Of a stretch of 64,000 bases of DNA, positions 19,622 to 28,197 are shown in pieces; position 1 is the stretch's first letter; each line of letters starts with the position of its first letter. Position numbers and translations under genes: made by a program. Source of the stretch: Bradyrhizobium liaoningense (GTDB taxonomy: Bacteria; Pseudomonadota; Alphaproteobacteria; Rhizobiales; Xanthobacteraceae); contig NZ_JAFCJS010000010.1 in assembly GCF_018130825.1 (NCBI RefSeq), forward strand, positions 186,001 to 250,000, in the 5' to 3' direction. The notes beneath the pieces are model-generated. The model worked only from the letters and a program-made list of their open reading frames with translations, was not told the DNA's origin and ran no database searches.

Positions 19622-20128
19622 TCATTCCTCCGCCAGTGCGGAAAATTCCTTCACCACGCGCTCGTAGACCGGGCGCTTGAAGGGAATGATCAGCTGGGGA
19701 AGATTCTTCATCGGCTCCCAGCGCCAGCTCACGAATTCGGCCTTGTGGCCGCCGCCGCCGGGCTTCTCGACGTTGATCTCGCTGTCCTTGCCGGTGAAGC
19801 GCACCGCGAACCATTTCTGGCGCTGGCCGCGATAGCGGCCCTTCCAGGCGCGGCCTGCGACCGTGCGCGGGATGTCGTAGATCAGCCAGTCCGGGACCTC
19901 GCCGAGCCGCTCGACCGAGCGCACGCTGGTCTCCTCATAGAGCTCGCGCTTGGCGGCGTCCCAGGTGTCCTCGCCGGGATCGACGCCACCCTGCGGCATC
20001 TGCCAGACATGGGCGTCGTCGACATGCTCGATGCCACCGGCGCGGCGGCCGATGAACACCAGTCCCTTCGCATTGATCAGCATCACACCGACGCAGGTCC
20101 GGTAGGGCAGATCCTCGTAACGCGCCAT
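19622..20128 (-). CDS. rppH: RppH-like Nudix RNA pyrophosphohydrolase (copy 2)
   Basis: The 168-residue protein contains LPYRTCVGVMLINAKGLVFIG, VWQMPQGGVDPGE and the complete Nudix box GGVDPGEDTWDAAKRELYEE, then RYRGQRQKWFAVRFTG. It is closely related to copy 1, which lies 64 bp downstream on the same strand; the pair looks like an old tandem duplication. YRTCVGVMLIN and HVDDAHVWQMPQGG make this copy the better match to the canonical RppH/InvA family. Both retain the catalytic glutamates, so both should hydrolyse pyrophosphate bonds, perhaps on different substrates. Confidence 0.88.
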   Translation of the reverse strand: MARYEDLPYRTCVGVMLINAKGLVFIGRRAGGIEHVDDAHVWQMPQGGVDPGEDTWDAAKRELYEETSVRSVERLGEVPDWLIYDIPRTVAGRAWKGRYRGQRQKWFAVRFTGKDSEINVEKPGGGGHKAEFVSWRWEPMKNLPQLIIPFKRPVYERVVKEFSALAEE

Positions 20129-20201
20129 TCCGCCAGACCTCTTGCCTGCACTTGGTGGGCATGCCGGTCCCGCGCGACCCGTGCCGTACCAATCCGTTGA
20201 T

Positions 20202-21419
20202 TTAGCTGGATTTTGATTTCAGCATCGCGGTTGTCAATGGCACCAAAAGGATACCTCGGTCGCCCAATGTCCTGGTCCAGGCACTGACGCGCTCGATGGA
20301 GACCGGCAGGGCCGAGGCGGTCCCGACGGCGACGCCGCGCTCGCGGGCGGTCGATTCGAGCTTGCTCAGGGCGCGGTCGATCTCGGTCGGGGTCGGCACC
20401 ACGTCGATCGCGATGTCGCCCTTGCCGAACGGCATCGACGCATTCGCCGCGGCCTGCGACGCGATGCTGCGCGGTGAGGAGCCGTCGTCGAAGAAGCCGA
20501 GGCCGCGCTTGGCCGCCTCGCGGATGATCGGCTGCATCGCCGGCTCGGTCGCGATGAAGCGGGCGCCCATGAAATTGGCGAGGCCGGCATAGCCCTGCAT
20601 CCGGCTGAGGTGCCAGTACAGGCGGTCCATGTTCTGGTCGGGGCTGAGCGAGGTCAGCAGCGTCTGCGGCCCCGGATCGTTGTCCGGGAAATCGTAGGGC
20701 TCCATCGGGATCTGCAGGAAGATCTCGTGGCGCTGGGCCCGCGCCCGCTCGGCGAGCTTGCCGGGATCGGCGCCATAGGGCGTGAAGGCCAGCGTCACCG
20801 CCGGCGGCAGCTTCATGATCGCGTCGGTGGTCTTGGCGGCGCCGACGCCGAGGCCGCCGATCACGATGGCGACCACCGGCATCCTGGCGGCCTTGGCGCG
20901 GTCGGCATCCGCCGCATAGACGTTAAACGGCTTCAGGTCGCCGGCGACCACGGGGATCATGCCGTAGCGCGACTTCTCCAGCAGCTTTGGATCGATCCCG
21001 GCCATCACCGGCGGCGAGGCGGACGCCGCCTCGCCCTTGTCGGCGGCATCGCCGGCGCCGATCACCACGTCGCGCCGCGCACCGGTCGAGCCGTCGATCA
21101 TGGTGACGGTCTTCTGCTCACCGGGGGCGGCCTGCTTCGGCGCCGTCTCGTGCTTGCCCTCTGGCTTGCTCTCCGAGCCTTGGCCGGAGGCTGCCGGCTT
21201 CTCGTCCGTGACTTTGGGCTCGCGGATCGCGATCCGCGTCATCGGCTCGCCGCCGAGCGGGTCCTTGTTGAAGATGGCGAAGCCGGCAAAGGTAACCAGG
21301 AACAGCCCGAGCAGCACGGCCAGCAGCTGCATGGCGGTGAACGGCAGCCGCAGCCGGCGCTTGCGGCGCGGCTTGTCCTGTCCGAGCGGGGCGCTCAGAT
21401 CATCGGCCGTTTCAGTCAT
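20202..21419 (-). CDS. Divergent polysaccharide deacetylase family protein (YibQ/DUF610)
   Basis: The 405-residue protein has a short cytoplasmic basic N-terminus (DKPRRKRRLRLPF), one membrane helix (MQLLAVLLGLFLVTFAGFAIF), a disordered Lys/Glu/Ala-rich linker (about residues 70-150) and a C-terminal NodB-fold domain. The domain begins MPVVAIVIGGLGVGAAKTTDAI and continues with VTLAFTPYGADPGKLAERAR, EIFLQIPMEPYDFPDNDPGPQTL and LGFFDDGSSPRSIASQAA. These mark the divergent deacetylase family that accompanies EnvC and CtpA in many proteobacteria. It is downstream of ctpA and envC here, supporting a role in peptidoglycan or surface glycan turnover. Confidence 0.9.
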   Translation of the reverse strand: MTETADDLSAPLGQDKPRRKRRLRLPFTAMQLLAVLLGLFLVTFAGFAIFNKDPLGGEPMTRIAIREPKVTDEKPAASGQGSESKPEGKHETAPKQAAPGEQKTVTMIDGSTGARRDVVIGAGDAADKGEAASASPPVMAGIDPKLLEKSRYGMIPVVAGDLKPFNVYAADADRAKAARMPVVAIVIGGLGVGAAKTTDAIMKLPPAVTLAFTPYGADPGKLAERARAQRHEIFLQIPMEPYDFPDNDPGPQTLLTSLSPDQNMDRLYWHLSRMQGYAGLANFMGARFIATEPAMQPIIREAAKRGLGFFDDGSSPRSIASQAAANASMPFGKGDIAIDVVPTPTEIDRALSKLESTARERGVAVGTASALPVSIERVSAWTRTLGDRGILLVPLTTAMLKSKSS

Positions 21420-21510
21420 GCCCGATCCCGAATCACTGATCCCGACGATACCACGGCGCGGTCAAGCGGCGGCAGGCCGGGATAGGCCGGGGACGACAGG
21501 AGTTCCAAGC

Positions 21511-21540
21511 AAAAAGGGCGGCTCGAGGAGCCGCCCTTTT
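21511..21540 (-). terminator. Rho-independent terminator downstream of ctpA
   Basis: On the minus strand AAAAGGGCGGCTCCTCGAGC then CGCCCTTTTT forms a 10-bp GC stem (GGGCGGCTCC/GAGCCGCCC) with a T-tract. It lies 40 bp after the ctpA stop and before the deacetylase start, so the deacetylase may be transcribed partly by read-through or from its own promoter. Confidence 0.85.
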
Positions 21541-21579
21541 CGGAAGATTGCTTGATGCGCCGACTTAGTTCGCAGCCAC

Positions 21580-22935
21580 TTAGTTCGCCGCCTTGGGCTT
21601 GTCGGTCGCGGCCTTGTCGGCACCCGGGGTGGGCGCGGCGGAGGCGCTGTTCTTGATGCCGTGGAGCAGGTCGTCGGCGAGCTTGAGCGCCTTGTCGTCC
21701 TTGGCATCCGGCGGCACGTAGGACTGCGAGCCGGTCTTCTCGTCGCCGTCGTTCTTGAGATGGCCGCGCAGCGAAGCCTCGCCCTTGGTGTCGGTGCGCG
21801 ACTTCAGCTCGTCCGGCACGTCCTGCAGCACTTCGATGTCGGGCACGATGCCCTTGGCCTGGATCGACTTGCCCGACGGCGTGTAGTAGCGCGCCGTGGT
21901 CAGGCGCAGCGCGCCGTTGCCCGAGCCGAGCGGGATGATGGTCTGCACCGAGCCCTTGCCGAACGAGCGCGTGCCGACGATGGTCGCGCGCTTGTGGTCC
22001 TGCAGCGCGCCGGCGACGATTTCCGACGCCGAGGCCGAGCCGCCATTGACGAGCACGATGACCGGCTTGCCCTTGGTGAGGTCGCCGGCATGCGCGGTGC
22101 GGCGCTGGGTCTCCTCGGCATTGCGGCCGCGGGTCGACACGATCTCGCCCTTCTCCAGGAACGAGTCGGACACGGTCACCGCTTCCTCGAGCAGGCCGCC
22201 CGGATTGTTGCGGAGATCGATGATGTAGCCCTTCAGCTTGTCGCCGATCTGATTCGAGAGGTTGGCGACCTCGCGCTTCAGGCCTTCGGTGGTCTGCTCG
22301 TTGAAGGTGGTGATGCGGATATAGGCGATGTCGTCGGCCTCGACGCGCGCGCGCACCGAGCGGACGCGGATGTTGTCGCGCACCAGCGTCACGTCGAGCG
22401 GATTGTCCTGGCCCTTGCGGATGATCTTGAGCTTGATCTTGGTGTTGACCGGACCGCGCATCTTCTCGACCGCCTGGTTCAGGGTCAGGCCCTGCACCGC
22501 CTCGTCGTCGAGATTGGTGATGATGTCGTTGGCCATGATGCCGGCGCGCGAAGCGGGCGTGTCGTCGATCGGCGAGACCACCTTGATCAGGCCGTCTTCC
22601 ATCGTGACTTCGATGCCGAGGCCGCCGAACTCACCGCGGGTCTGCACCTGCATGTCGCGGAAGCTCTTGGCGTCCATGTAGCTCGAATGCGGATCGAGGC
22701 CGGTGAGCATGCCGCTGATGGCGGATTCGATCAGCTTGGTGTCGTCGGGCTTCTCGACATAATCGGAGCGCACGCGCTCGAACACGTCGCCGAACAGATT
22801 GAGCTGGCGATAGGTGTCCGCGGTGGCGGCTCGCGCGCTGGAGCCCATGAACACCGCGCGCGGCTGGGTCACGAACAGCGTCAGCGCCGCACCGGTGGCC
22901 GCGCTGAGGAGGATTACTGAAGTCTTGCGCATCAT
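21580..22935 (-). CDS. ctpA: Carboxy-terminal processing protease, S41 family
   Basis: CtpA-type proteases cleave exported proteins in the periplasm, often murein hydrolases. The 451-residue protein has an N-terminal signal/anchor helix (SVILLSAATGAALTLFV), a PDZ domain (about residues 90-170, GLGIEVTMEDGLIKVVSPID) and the S41 core. The catalytic Ser is in VNGGSASASEIVAGALQDH and the Lys in GTRSFGKGSVQT. Its start overlaps the envC-like gene's stop by four bases, so protease and amidase activator are translated together, matching the known functional link of EnvC-type factors and Ctp proteases. The Pro/Lys/Ala-rich tail is low-complexity. Confidence 0.94.
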   Translation of the reverse strand: MMRKTSVILLSAATGAALTLFVTQPRAVFMGSSARAATADTYRQLNLFGDVFERVRSDYVEKPDDTKLIESAISGMLTGLDPHSSYMDAKSFRDMQVQTRGEFGGLGIEVTMEDGLIKVVSPIDDTPASRAGIMANDIITNLDDEAVQGLTLNQAVEKMRGPVNTKIKLKIIRKGQDNPLDVTLVRDNIRVRSVRARVEADDIAYIRITTFNEQTTEGLKREVANLSNQIGDKLKGYIIDLRNNPGGLLEEAVTVSDSFLEKGEIVSTRGRNAEETQRRTAHAGDLTKGKPVIVLVNGGSASASEIVAGALQDHKRATIVGTRSFGKGSVQTIIPLGSGNGALRLTTARYYTPSGKSIQAKGIVPDIEVLQDVPDELKSRTDTKGEASLRGHLKNDGDEKTGSQSYVPPDAKDDKALKLADDLLHGIKNSASAAPTPGADKAATDKPKAAN

Positions 22936-24293
22936 CCGCGAACCTTCTCGCCTTCATTTGCGGCCCACCATGGGCCTGGATCGATTGGAGTGCCGTCTTT
23001 ACGGAACTCGACATACAGCACAGGTTGACTCGCGTTCGTGGCGAGAATGGAGGCGACTTGAGAGGTCGATCCCATGGTCGCGACAGGCTCCCCCGTGAGC
23101 ACAAACTGTCCGATGTTGACCGAAATGCGCTCCATCCCGGCGATCAGGACATGATACCCGCCCCCGGCGTTGAGGATCAAGAGTTGTCCATAGCTGCGGA
23201 ACGGCCCGGCATAGACAACCCAGCCATCGCACGGCGTCGTGACCTGGGAGCCGGGCTTTGTCGCCAGCGAAATGCCCTTCTGGACACCGCCGACCCCGTC
23301 GGAACCGCCAAAGTCCCTGATCTTGTTACCGTTAACCGGAAGCGGCAGGAGGCCCTTGGCCGAGGCGAAGGCGATCGCGGGGGTGGTCCGGGACCGGTCC
23401 TTGAAAGCGGCGGGGCCGGATTTGGCGCTGGCGGCCGCGTTTGCCGCCGCCTTGGCCTCGGCCTGCCTTGCCGCCTCGGCGGCCTTCTCTGCGGCCTTGG
23501 CGGCGCTCTGCAGGTCCTGCTCCATCTTGGTGATGAGCCCCTGGAGATCGCCGACCTGCCTTGAAAGCGCGATCGCGCGCGAGCTTTCGGCGTCGAGGTC
23601 CTTTTCGCGCGCCGCCTGCTGGCGCTGCCGCTCGTCGATCAGCGCGGTGAGGCGGGTCTGGTCGCTCCGGACCTTGTCACGGTCGGCGGCGAGCTGGTCG
23701 CGTTCGCTCGCGATGTTCTTGCGCAGGGCCACGAGCTCGCCGAGCTCGCCTGCGATCTTCTCCGCGCGGCCGCGCAATTCCGGCACGACGGCGCCGAGCA
23801 GCATCGCCGTGCGCAAGGATTGCAGCGCATCCTCGGGGCGCACCAGCAGCGCCGGCGGCGTGCGCCGGCCGGCGCGCTGCAACGCCGCCAGCACCTCGAC
23901 GATGTCGGCGCGGCGCGAATCGAGCGAGGAGCGCATCTGCTGCTCGCGGCCGTTCAGCGTCTTCAGCCGCGTTTCGGCTTCGTCGATCTTGGTCTCGACG
24001 CTGCGCACATTGGCGGCTGTGTCGATCAGCTGCTGATTGAGCTGGGTGCGGTCCTGGCCGAGCGCGGTGATCTCGGCCTTGAGCTTGGCTTGCGCTTCCT
24101 CCGCGCTCTTCTGCCTCGCGCGCGCAGCTTCCAGCTCCTGCTCGCGCTGCTTGATGGCGTCGGGCGAGACGGCCGCGGTCTGGGGCGCCGGCGCTGCCGT
24201 CTGAGCTTGCGCGAGGCTTGTGCCTGCGAGGTTTGCGCCTGCGAGGCTTGCAATCAGCAGGTTGAGGACGGGCGCTCGCATCGCTTTAGGCAA
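22932..24293 (-). CDS. envC: EnvC-like murein hydrolase activator with degenerate LytM domain
   Basis: The 453-residue protein has a signal peptide (NLLIASLAGANLAGTSLAQA), a long coiled coil (about residues 45-290, KQREQELEAARARQKSAEEA through IERTKAAEKAAEAARQAEAK-like repeats) and a C-terminal M23/LytM fold. In active M23 enzymes zinc is held by HxxxD and HxH; here the equivalents are replaced (KGISLATKPG and VLIAGMERIS), so the domain should bind amidases rather than cut peptidoglycan, as E. coli EnvC does. It overlaps ctpA by four bases. An alternative start 12 bp downstream (ATG at 24281) is possible. Confidence 0.9.
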   Translation of the reverse strand: MPKAMRAPVLNLLIASLAGANLAGTSLAQAQTAAPAPQTAAVSPDAIKQREQELEAARARQKSAEEAQAKLKAEITALGQDRTQLNQQLIDTAANVRSVETKIDEAETRLKTLNGREQQMRSSLDSRRADIVEVLAALQRAGRRTPPALLVRPEDALQSLRTAMLLGAVVPELRGRAEKIAGELGELVALRKNIASERDQLAADRDKVRSDQTRLTALIDERQRQQAAREKDLDAESSRAIALSRQVGDLQGLITKMEQDLQSAAKAAEKAAEAARQAEAKAAANAAASAKSGPAAFKDRSRTTPAIAFASAKGLLPLPVNGNKIRDFGGSDGVGGVQKGISLATKPGSQVTTPCDGWVVYAGPFRSYGQLLILNAGGGYHVLIAGMERISVNIGQFVLTGEPVATMGSTSQVASILATNASQPVLYVEFRKDGTPIDPGPWWAANEGEKVRG

Positions 24294-24314
24294 AGGTGCT
24301 CGTTGTGGCGCGGA

Positions 24315-24797
24315 TCACGCGCGGTGATAGGGGTGGCCGGCCAGGATGGTGGCGGCCCGATATAGCTGTTCCAGAAGCATGACGCGGACCATTTGGTGCG
24401 GCCAGGTCGCAGAGCCGAACGCGATCGCGAGCTTGGCCTTACGGCGCAATTCGGGCGAAAGTCCGTCCGCCCCTCCGATCATGAAGATAGTATGTCCTGC
24501 ACCCTCGTCTCGCCAGCGCCCGAGATGCCGTGCGAATACGGTAGAGTCGAGATTCTGGCCACGCTCGTCCAGTGCCACCAGGATGGATTTTTCCGGAATA
24601 TGCGCCGAGATCGCCGCGGCCTCTTCAGTCATCCGAGTCGCGGTGTCGCGCGCGCGGCTTTCGGGAATTTCGTGGATGCTGAGCTCGCGGAATCCAAGCT
24701 TGCGGCCCACCTCGTCGAACCGCTCGAAATAGCGGTCGGCAAGCTCCCGTTCGGGGCCCTGCTTCAGCCGGCCCACCGCAATGACAGCAACGCGCAT
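24315..24797 (-). CDS. rlmH: 23S rRNA pseudouridine(1915)-N3 methyltransferase
   Basis: RlmH is a SPOUT-class methyltransferase acting on helix 69 of 23S rRNA in assembled 70S ribosomes. The 160-residue length is exactly that of the family. Diagnostic stretches are LVALDERGQNLDSTVFA, the SAM-binding knot loop FMIGGADGLSPELRRKA and the C-terminal PHQMVRVMLLEQLYRAATIL with PYHR at the end. It lies between rsfS and envC in the same direction, the classical arrangement. Confidence 0.97.
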   Translation of the reverse strand: MRVAVIAVGRLKQGPERELADRYFERFDEVGRKLGFRELSIHEIPESRARDTATRMTEEAAAISAHIPEKSILVALDERGQNLDSTVFARHLGRWRDEGAGHTIFMIGGADGLSPELRRKAKLAIAFGSATWPHQMVRVMLLEQLYRAATILAGHPYHRA

Positions 24798-24893
24798 GAT
24801 GTTTCAGGGTCGTGTTTTCGAGACCGCGCGCATTCCGCGCGCGCACGACGCTAACATGCGCGTCAGCCGATTCGAAATCGGCTTCGTCAGCCT

Positions 24894-25316
24894 CTAGATC
24901 GCCTTCGCCGCCCCTGGGCCCTGCGTGTACAACCGCTCAAGGTTGTAGAACTCGCGGACCTCGGGTCTGAACACGTGCACGATCACATCGCCGGAATCGA
25001 TCAGCACCCAGTCGCAATTGGGCAAGCCCTCGACATGGATGTTCTTGATGCCGGTTTCCTTGAGGCCCTTCGTCACGTTCTCCGCGATCGCACCGACGTG
25101 CCGGTTCACCCGGCCGGTGGTGACGATCATGTAGTCGGAGTATGCCGATTTGCCGCGAAGGTCGATGGTGACCGTCTCTTCCGCCTTCATATCCTCGAGG
25201 CGGGAGAGGATCAGGCTCAGCGTCTTGTCGGCGTCGGGTTGCGCCTTCAAGGCCGCAGCTTTGGTCGATGTTTTACGCGTAGGCTTAGCAACCTTGGGTA
25301 AAACAGACTTGGACAA
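24894..25316 (-). CDS. rsfS: Ribosomal silencing factor RsfS
   Basis: RsfS binds uL14 and blocks subunit joining when nutrients are scarce. The 140-residue protein has a basic N-terminal extension (about 28 residues) and the family core LSRLEDMKAEETVTIDLRGK, SAYSDYMIVTTGRVNRHVGA, NIHVEGLPNCDWVLIDSGDV and VIVHVFRPEVREFYNLERL. Translation appears to start at a TTG (25316); no in-frame ATG precedes the conserved core, so the exact N-terminus is uncertain. It is downstream of nadD, the usual neighbour. Confidence 0.93.
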   Translation of the reverse strand: MSKSVLPKVAKPTRKTSTKAAALKAQPDADKTLSLILSRLEDMKAEETVTIDLRGKSAYSDYMIVTTGRVNRHVGAIAENVTKGLKETGIKNIHVEGLPNCDWVLIDSGDVIVHVFRPEVREFYNLERLYTQGPGAAKAI

Positions 25317-25459
25317 TACAGATGTGGCCAGGGACCATTCCTTTCACTGTATCGCGAGGGCCGAATCCGGCACTCACGGGTGACACTACATCATGTGGGG
25401 TTAAGGGTTTCAATATGCCAGAGAGGCCAACATCCCCCACGAAGCCGGCACACTCCGTC

Positions 25460-26041
25460 TCACTTCGTACCTTTCCAGCTCCCGTCCGGGTTCCGTAAGC
25501 CCGTCGAGGACAGATTCAGCTTCAATCCGGTCAGGAACACCCAGGCCGGCGCCGACTGGTCCGCGAGCAGCGCTGCCTTGTTCTCCGGCAGACGGTAACG
25601 AGATAGCGCCTGGGCGGCGGGCGAGGCGAGGGCGCGAAAACTCTGCGGCGGGCGATCGATGACCGCCATCGGCACCTGGCCGGCGATGCGCCGCCAGTCC
25701 TGCCAACGGTGGAATTGAGCGAGGTTGTCGGCGCCCATGATCCAGACAAAGCGCAGGCCGGAGAAGCGGCGGCGCAAGGTGTTGATCGTGTCGATAGTAT
25801 AGCGGGTGCGAATGACGGATTCGAGACAGCTCACCTCGATGCGCGGATCGTCGGCAACGTCGCGCGCGGTCTGCATGCGCTCGCCGAGCTCGCGCAGATT
25901 GCCGTTCTCCTTGAGCGGATTTCCTGGAGTCACCAGCCACCAGACTCGATCGAGCTGCAATCGCTTGAGCGCGAACTGGCTGATGGCGCGATGCGCCTGA
26001 TGCGGCGGGTTGAACGAGCCGCCGAGCAGGCCGATGCGCAT
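25460..26041 (-). CDS. nadD: Nicotinate-nucleotide adenylyltransferase
   Basis: NadD adenylylates nicotinate mononucleotide in NAD synthesis. The 193-residue protein begins MRIGLLGGSFNPPHQAH with the nucleotidyltransferase GxFxPxHxGH-type motif and has WWLVTPGNPLK, FVWIMGADNLAQFHRWQDW and the C-terminal LSSTGLR (ISSTxxR motif contacting ATP). The ATG at 26041 starts exactly at the fold; a TTG 63 bp upstream in frame would add SNKFVVPRFVAQAVPPHTEG, a leader I have a vague memory of in relatives, so the longer form is possible. The gene follows proA. Confidence 0.94.
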   Translation of the reverse strand: MRIGLLGGSFNPPHQAHRAISQFALKRLQLDRVWWLVTPGNPLKENGNLRELGERMQTARDVADDPRIEVSCLESVIRTRYTIDTINTLRRRFSGLRFVWIMGADNLAQFHRWQDWRRIAGQVPMAVIDRPPQSFRALASPAAQALSRYRLPENKAALLADQSAPAWVFLTGLKLNLSSTGLRNPDGSWKGTK

Positions 26042-26127
26042 GCCCTCCGTGTGGGGCGGGACCGCTTGCGCCACAAAACGCGGCACGACGAATTTGTTGC
26101 TCAATGCCCCGCGCCTTGCAACGTTGC

Positions 26128-27423
26128 TTACGGCCGCGTCTGCCCGGTGCCGTGAACGCGATACTTGAAGCTCGTGAGTTGCTCGGCGCCGACCGGGCCG
26201 CGGGCGTGGAAGCGACCGGTGGCGATGCCGATCTCGGCGCCGAAACCGAACTCGCCGCCATCGGCGAACTGCGTCGAGGCGTTGTGCAGTACGATCGCGG
26301 AATCGACCTCGCTCAGGAATTTCTTCGCCGCACGCTCGTCGGCGCTCACGATGGCATCGGTGTGATGCGAGCCGTGGTTCTGGATATGCGCGATCGCGCC
26401 GTCGACGCCGTCCACCACCTTCGCCGCGATAATCGCCTCGAGATATTCGGTGTCCCAATCCTCGTCGTTTGCAGGCTTGACGCGTGCATCGGCCTTCTGC
26501 ACGGCATCGTCGCCGCGCACTTCGCAGCCGGCATCCAGCAGCATCTCGACCAGCGGCTTCAGGCTCTTGCCGGCGGCCGCGCGATCGACCAGCAGCGTCT
26601 CGGCCGCGCCGCAGACGCCGGTGCGGCGCATCTTGGCGTTGAGCACGATCGACTTCGCCATGGCGAGATCGGCGCTGGCATCGACATAGACGTGGTTGAC
26701 GCCTTCGAGATGCGCGAAGACAGGCACGCGGGCCTCCTGCTCGACGCGCGCGACGAGGCTCTTGCCTCCGCGCGGCACGATCACGTCGACGGCGCCGTTC
26801 AACCCTGAAAGCATCATGCCGACCGCCGCGCGGTCACGCGTCGGCACCAGCGTGATCGCAGCTTCAGGCAGGCCCGCTTCGCGCAGACCCTGCACCAGGC
26901 AGTCATGGATCGCGCGGCACGAGCGAAAACTGTCCGAGCCGCCGCGCAGGATCACGGCATTGCCCGACTTCAGGCAGAGCACGCCGGCGTCCGCCGCAAC
27001 GTTGGGACGGCTCTCGAAGATCACGCCGACGACGCCGAGCGGCACCCGCACGCGCTCGATGGTCATGCCGTTCGGCCGCTGCCAGCTCTCGGTGACGACC
27101 CCGATGGGATCGGCGATGCCGCGTACGATGCCGACGCCTTCGGCCATCGACTCGACCCGCGCCGGCGTCAGCGTCAGGCGGTCGATGAAGGAGGAGGTCA
27201 TGTTGCCGGAGGCGCGGGCCTCGGCGACGTCCTCGGCATTGGCGGCAAGGATCGCGGCCGCGTTGGCGCGGACTGCCCGCTCCATGGCTTCCAGCGCCCG
27301 GTTCTTCTGCTCCGGCGGCGCCAGCGCCAGCACACGCGCGGCAGCGCGGGCACGGGTGGCGAGATCGGACATCAGCGCCTGAAGATCGGCATTGCCGTCA
27401 ACGGCTTTGAGGGGGGCGGCCAT
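26128..27423 (-). CDS. proA: Glutamate-5-semialdehyde dehydrogenase (gamma-glutamyl phosphate reductase)
   Basis: ProA reduces glutamyl-5-phosphate with NADPH in proline synthesis. The 431-residue protein is full length. Recognisable segments are RVRVPLGVVGVIFESRPNV, LKSGNAVILRGGSDSFRSC, DVIVPRGGKSLVARVEQEA, the catalytic Cys region KMRRTGVCGAAETLLVDRAA, and HHTDAIVSADERAAKKFL. It precedes nadD on the same strand. Its partner proB is 775 bp upstream with a toxin-antitoxin pair on the opposite strand between them, so the two pro genes are probably transcribed separately here. Confidence 0.97.
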   Translation of the reverse strand: MAAPLKAVDGNADLQALMSDLATRARAAARVLALAPPEQKNRALEAMERAVRANAAAILAANAEDVAEARASGNMTSSFIDRLTLTPARVESMAEGVGIVRGIADPIGVVTESWQRPNGMTIERVRVPLGVVGVIFESRPNVAADAGVLCLKSGNAVILRGGSDSFRSCRAIHDCLVQGLREAGLPEAAITLVPTRDRAAVGMMLSGLNGAVDVIVPRGGKSLVARVEQEARVPVFAHLEGVNHVYVDASADLAMAKSIVLNAKMRRTGVCGAAETLLVDRAAAGKSLKPLVEMLLDAGCEVRGDDAVQKADARVKPANDEDWDTEYLEAIIAAKVVDGVDGAIAHIQNHGSHHTDAIVSADERAAKKFLSEVDSAIVLHNASTQFADGGEFGFGAEIGIATGRFHARGPVGAEQLTSFKYRVHGTGQTRP

Positions 27424-27578
27424 GGGGGTTCAACCTTCTGCTAAGGCGGTGTCCTAGCACGGAAATCCCGCTCTTGCGAAGGGCGGGGCGGGTATGGCAG
27501 GGGCCCGGTTCGCGCCGCCGGGTCGGCCAATGGCCCGGTCGCGCTGAAGGCATGGGGCATCCTTGCGGGATACCCAAA

Positions 27579-27603
27579 TATCAATAAGTATCATATTTTG
27601 ATA
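27579..27603 (+). promoter_or_regulatory. Probable operator of the toxin-antitoxin operon
   Basis: The A+T-rich stretch before the antitoxin gene holds TATCA at 27579 and again at 27589, exactly one helical turn apart, and an inverted TGATA at 27599. Direct-plus-inverted spacing just upstream of the ParD-like start (27617) is what an autoregulatory ribbon-helix-helix dimer would bind. Function is inferred from position and symmetry. Confidence 0.6.
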
Positions 27604-27616
27604 ACGGAGCCGTCCC

Positions 27617-27895
27617 ATGGCGAGCAGCTACAGCATCGGCAAGCATTTCGAGGATCTGATCGACACTCTGGTCGAGAGCGGCCGCTATGCCAGCGCGAGC
27701 GAGGTGATGCGCGAAGGCCTGCGCCTCGTCGAGGAGCGCGAGGAGCGGCGCAAGCTCAAGCTGGAGGCGCTGCGGGAGGAGATCCAGAAGGGTTTTGACA
27801 GCGGGCCGATGGAGGAGGTCGATGTCCAGGAATGGATGAACGACATCAAGGCGCGGGGACGGCAACGTTTGGCCGCGCGCAAACGTGGCAAATAG
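27617..27895 (+). CDS. parD: ParD-like antitoxin (ribbon-helix-helix)
   Basis: The 92-residue protein starts with the ribbon-helix-helix core typical of ParD/CopG antitoxins: YSIGKHFEDLIDTLVESGRY followed by ASASEVMREGLRLVEEREER. The C-terminal half is charged and probably disordered until it wraps the toxin (LREEIQKGFDSGPMEEVDVQ is the common linker form). GGAG at 27606 gives an eight-base spacing to the ATG. It overlaps the toxin gene by 11 bp, the usual coupling in these modules, and the pair is inserted between proA and proB. Confidence 0.92.
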   Translation: MASSYSIGKHFEDLIDTLVESGRYASASEVMREGLRLVEEREERRKLKLEALREEIQKGFDSGPMEEVDVQEWMNDIKARGRQRLAARKRGK

Positions 27896-28181
27896 ATTTC
27901 GCAAAGCCCCGCAAGCAGACCTCGATCTCGATTCGATCTGGGACTTCATTGCTTCAAACAGTGTCCGGGCCGCCGACAAGCAGATCGCGCGCATCGGCGA
28001 GATATTCGAAATGCTCCGGGAGAATCCGCTCGCAGGGCGGGAACGCCGGGAGTTGAAGACTGGCCTGCGCAGCTTCCCGGTCGGCAATTATGTGATCTTC
28101 TATGCTCCGTTACCGGACGGCGTCGAGATTATCCGCGTTATGCACGGCAGGCAGGATATCAGCGCCGAAGACATGCAGTAG
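27885..28181 (+). CDS. parE: ParE-like toxin (RelE/ParE superfamily)
   Basis: The 98-residue protein shows the ParE pattern: ADLDLDSIWDFIASNS, an AADKQIARIGEIFEMLRENP helix, LAGRERRELKTGLRSFPVGN, YVIFYAPLPDGVEIIRVMHG and RQDI near the end. ParE toxins poison DNA gyrase, whereas RelE relatives cut mRNA; the RSFPVGNYVIFY block and conserved ending VMHGRQD favour ParE. It is convergent with proB, whose stop lies 16 bp away. Confidence 0.92.
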   Translation: MANRFRKAPQADLDLDSIWDFIASNSVRAADKQIARIGEIFEMLRENPLAGRERRELKTGLRSFPVGNYVIFYAPLPDGVEIIRVMHGRQDISAEDMQ

Positions 28182-28197
28182 CCGGCGCACGTTCGGC

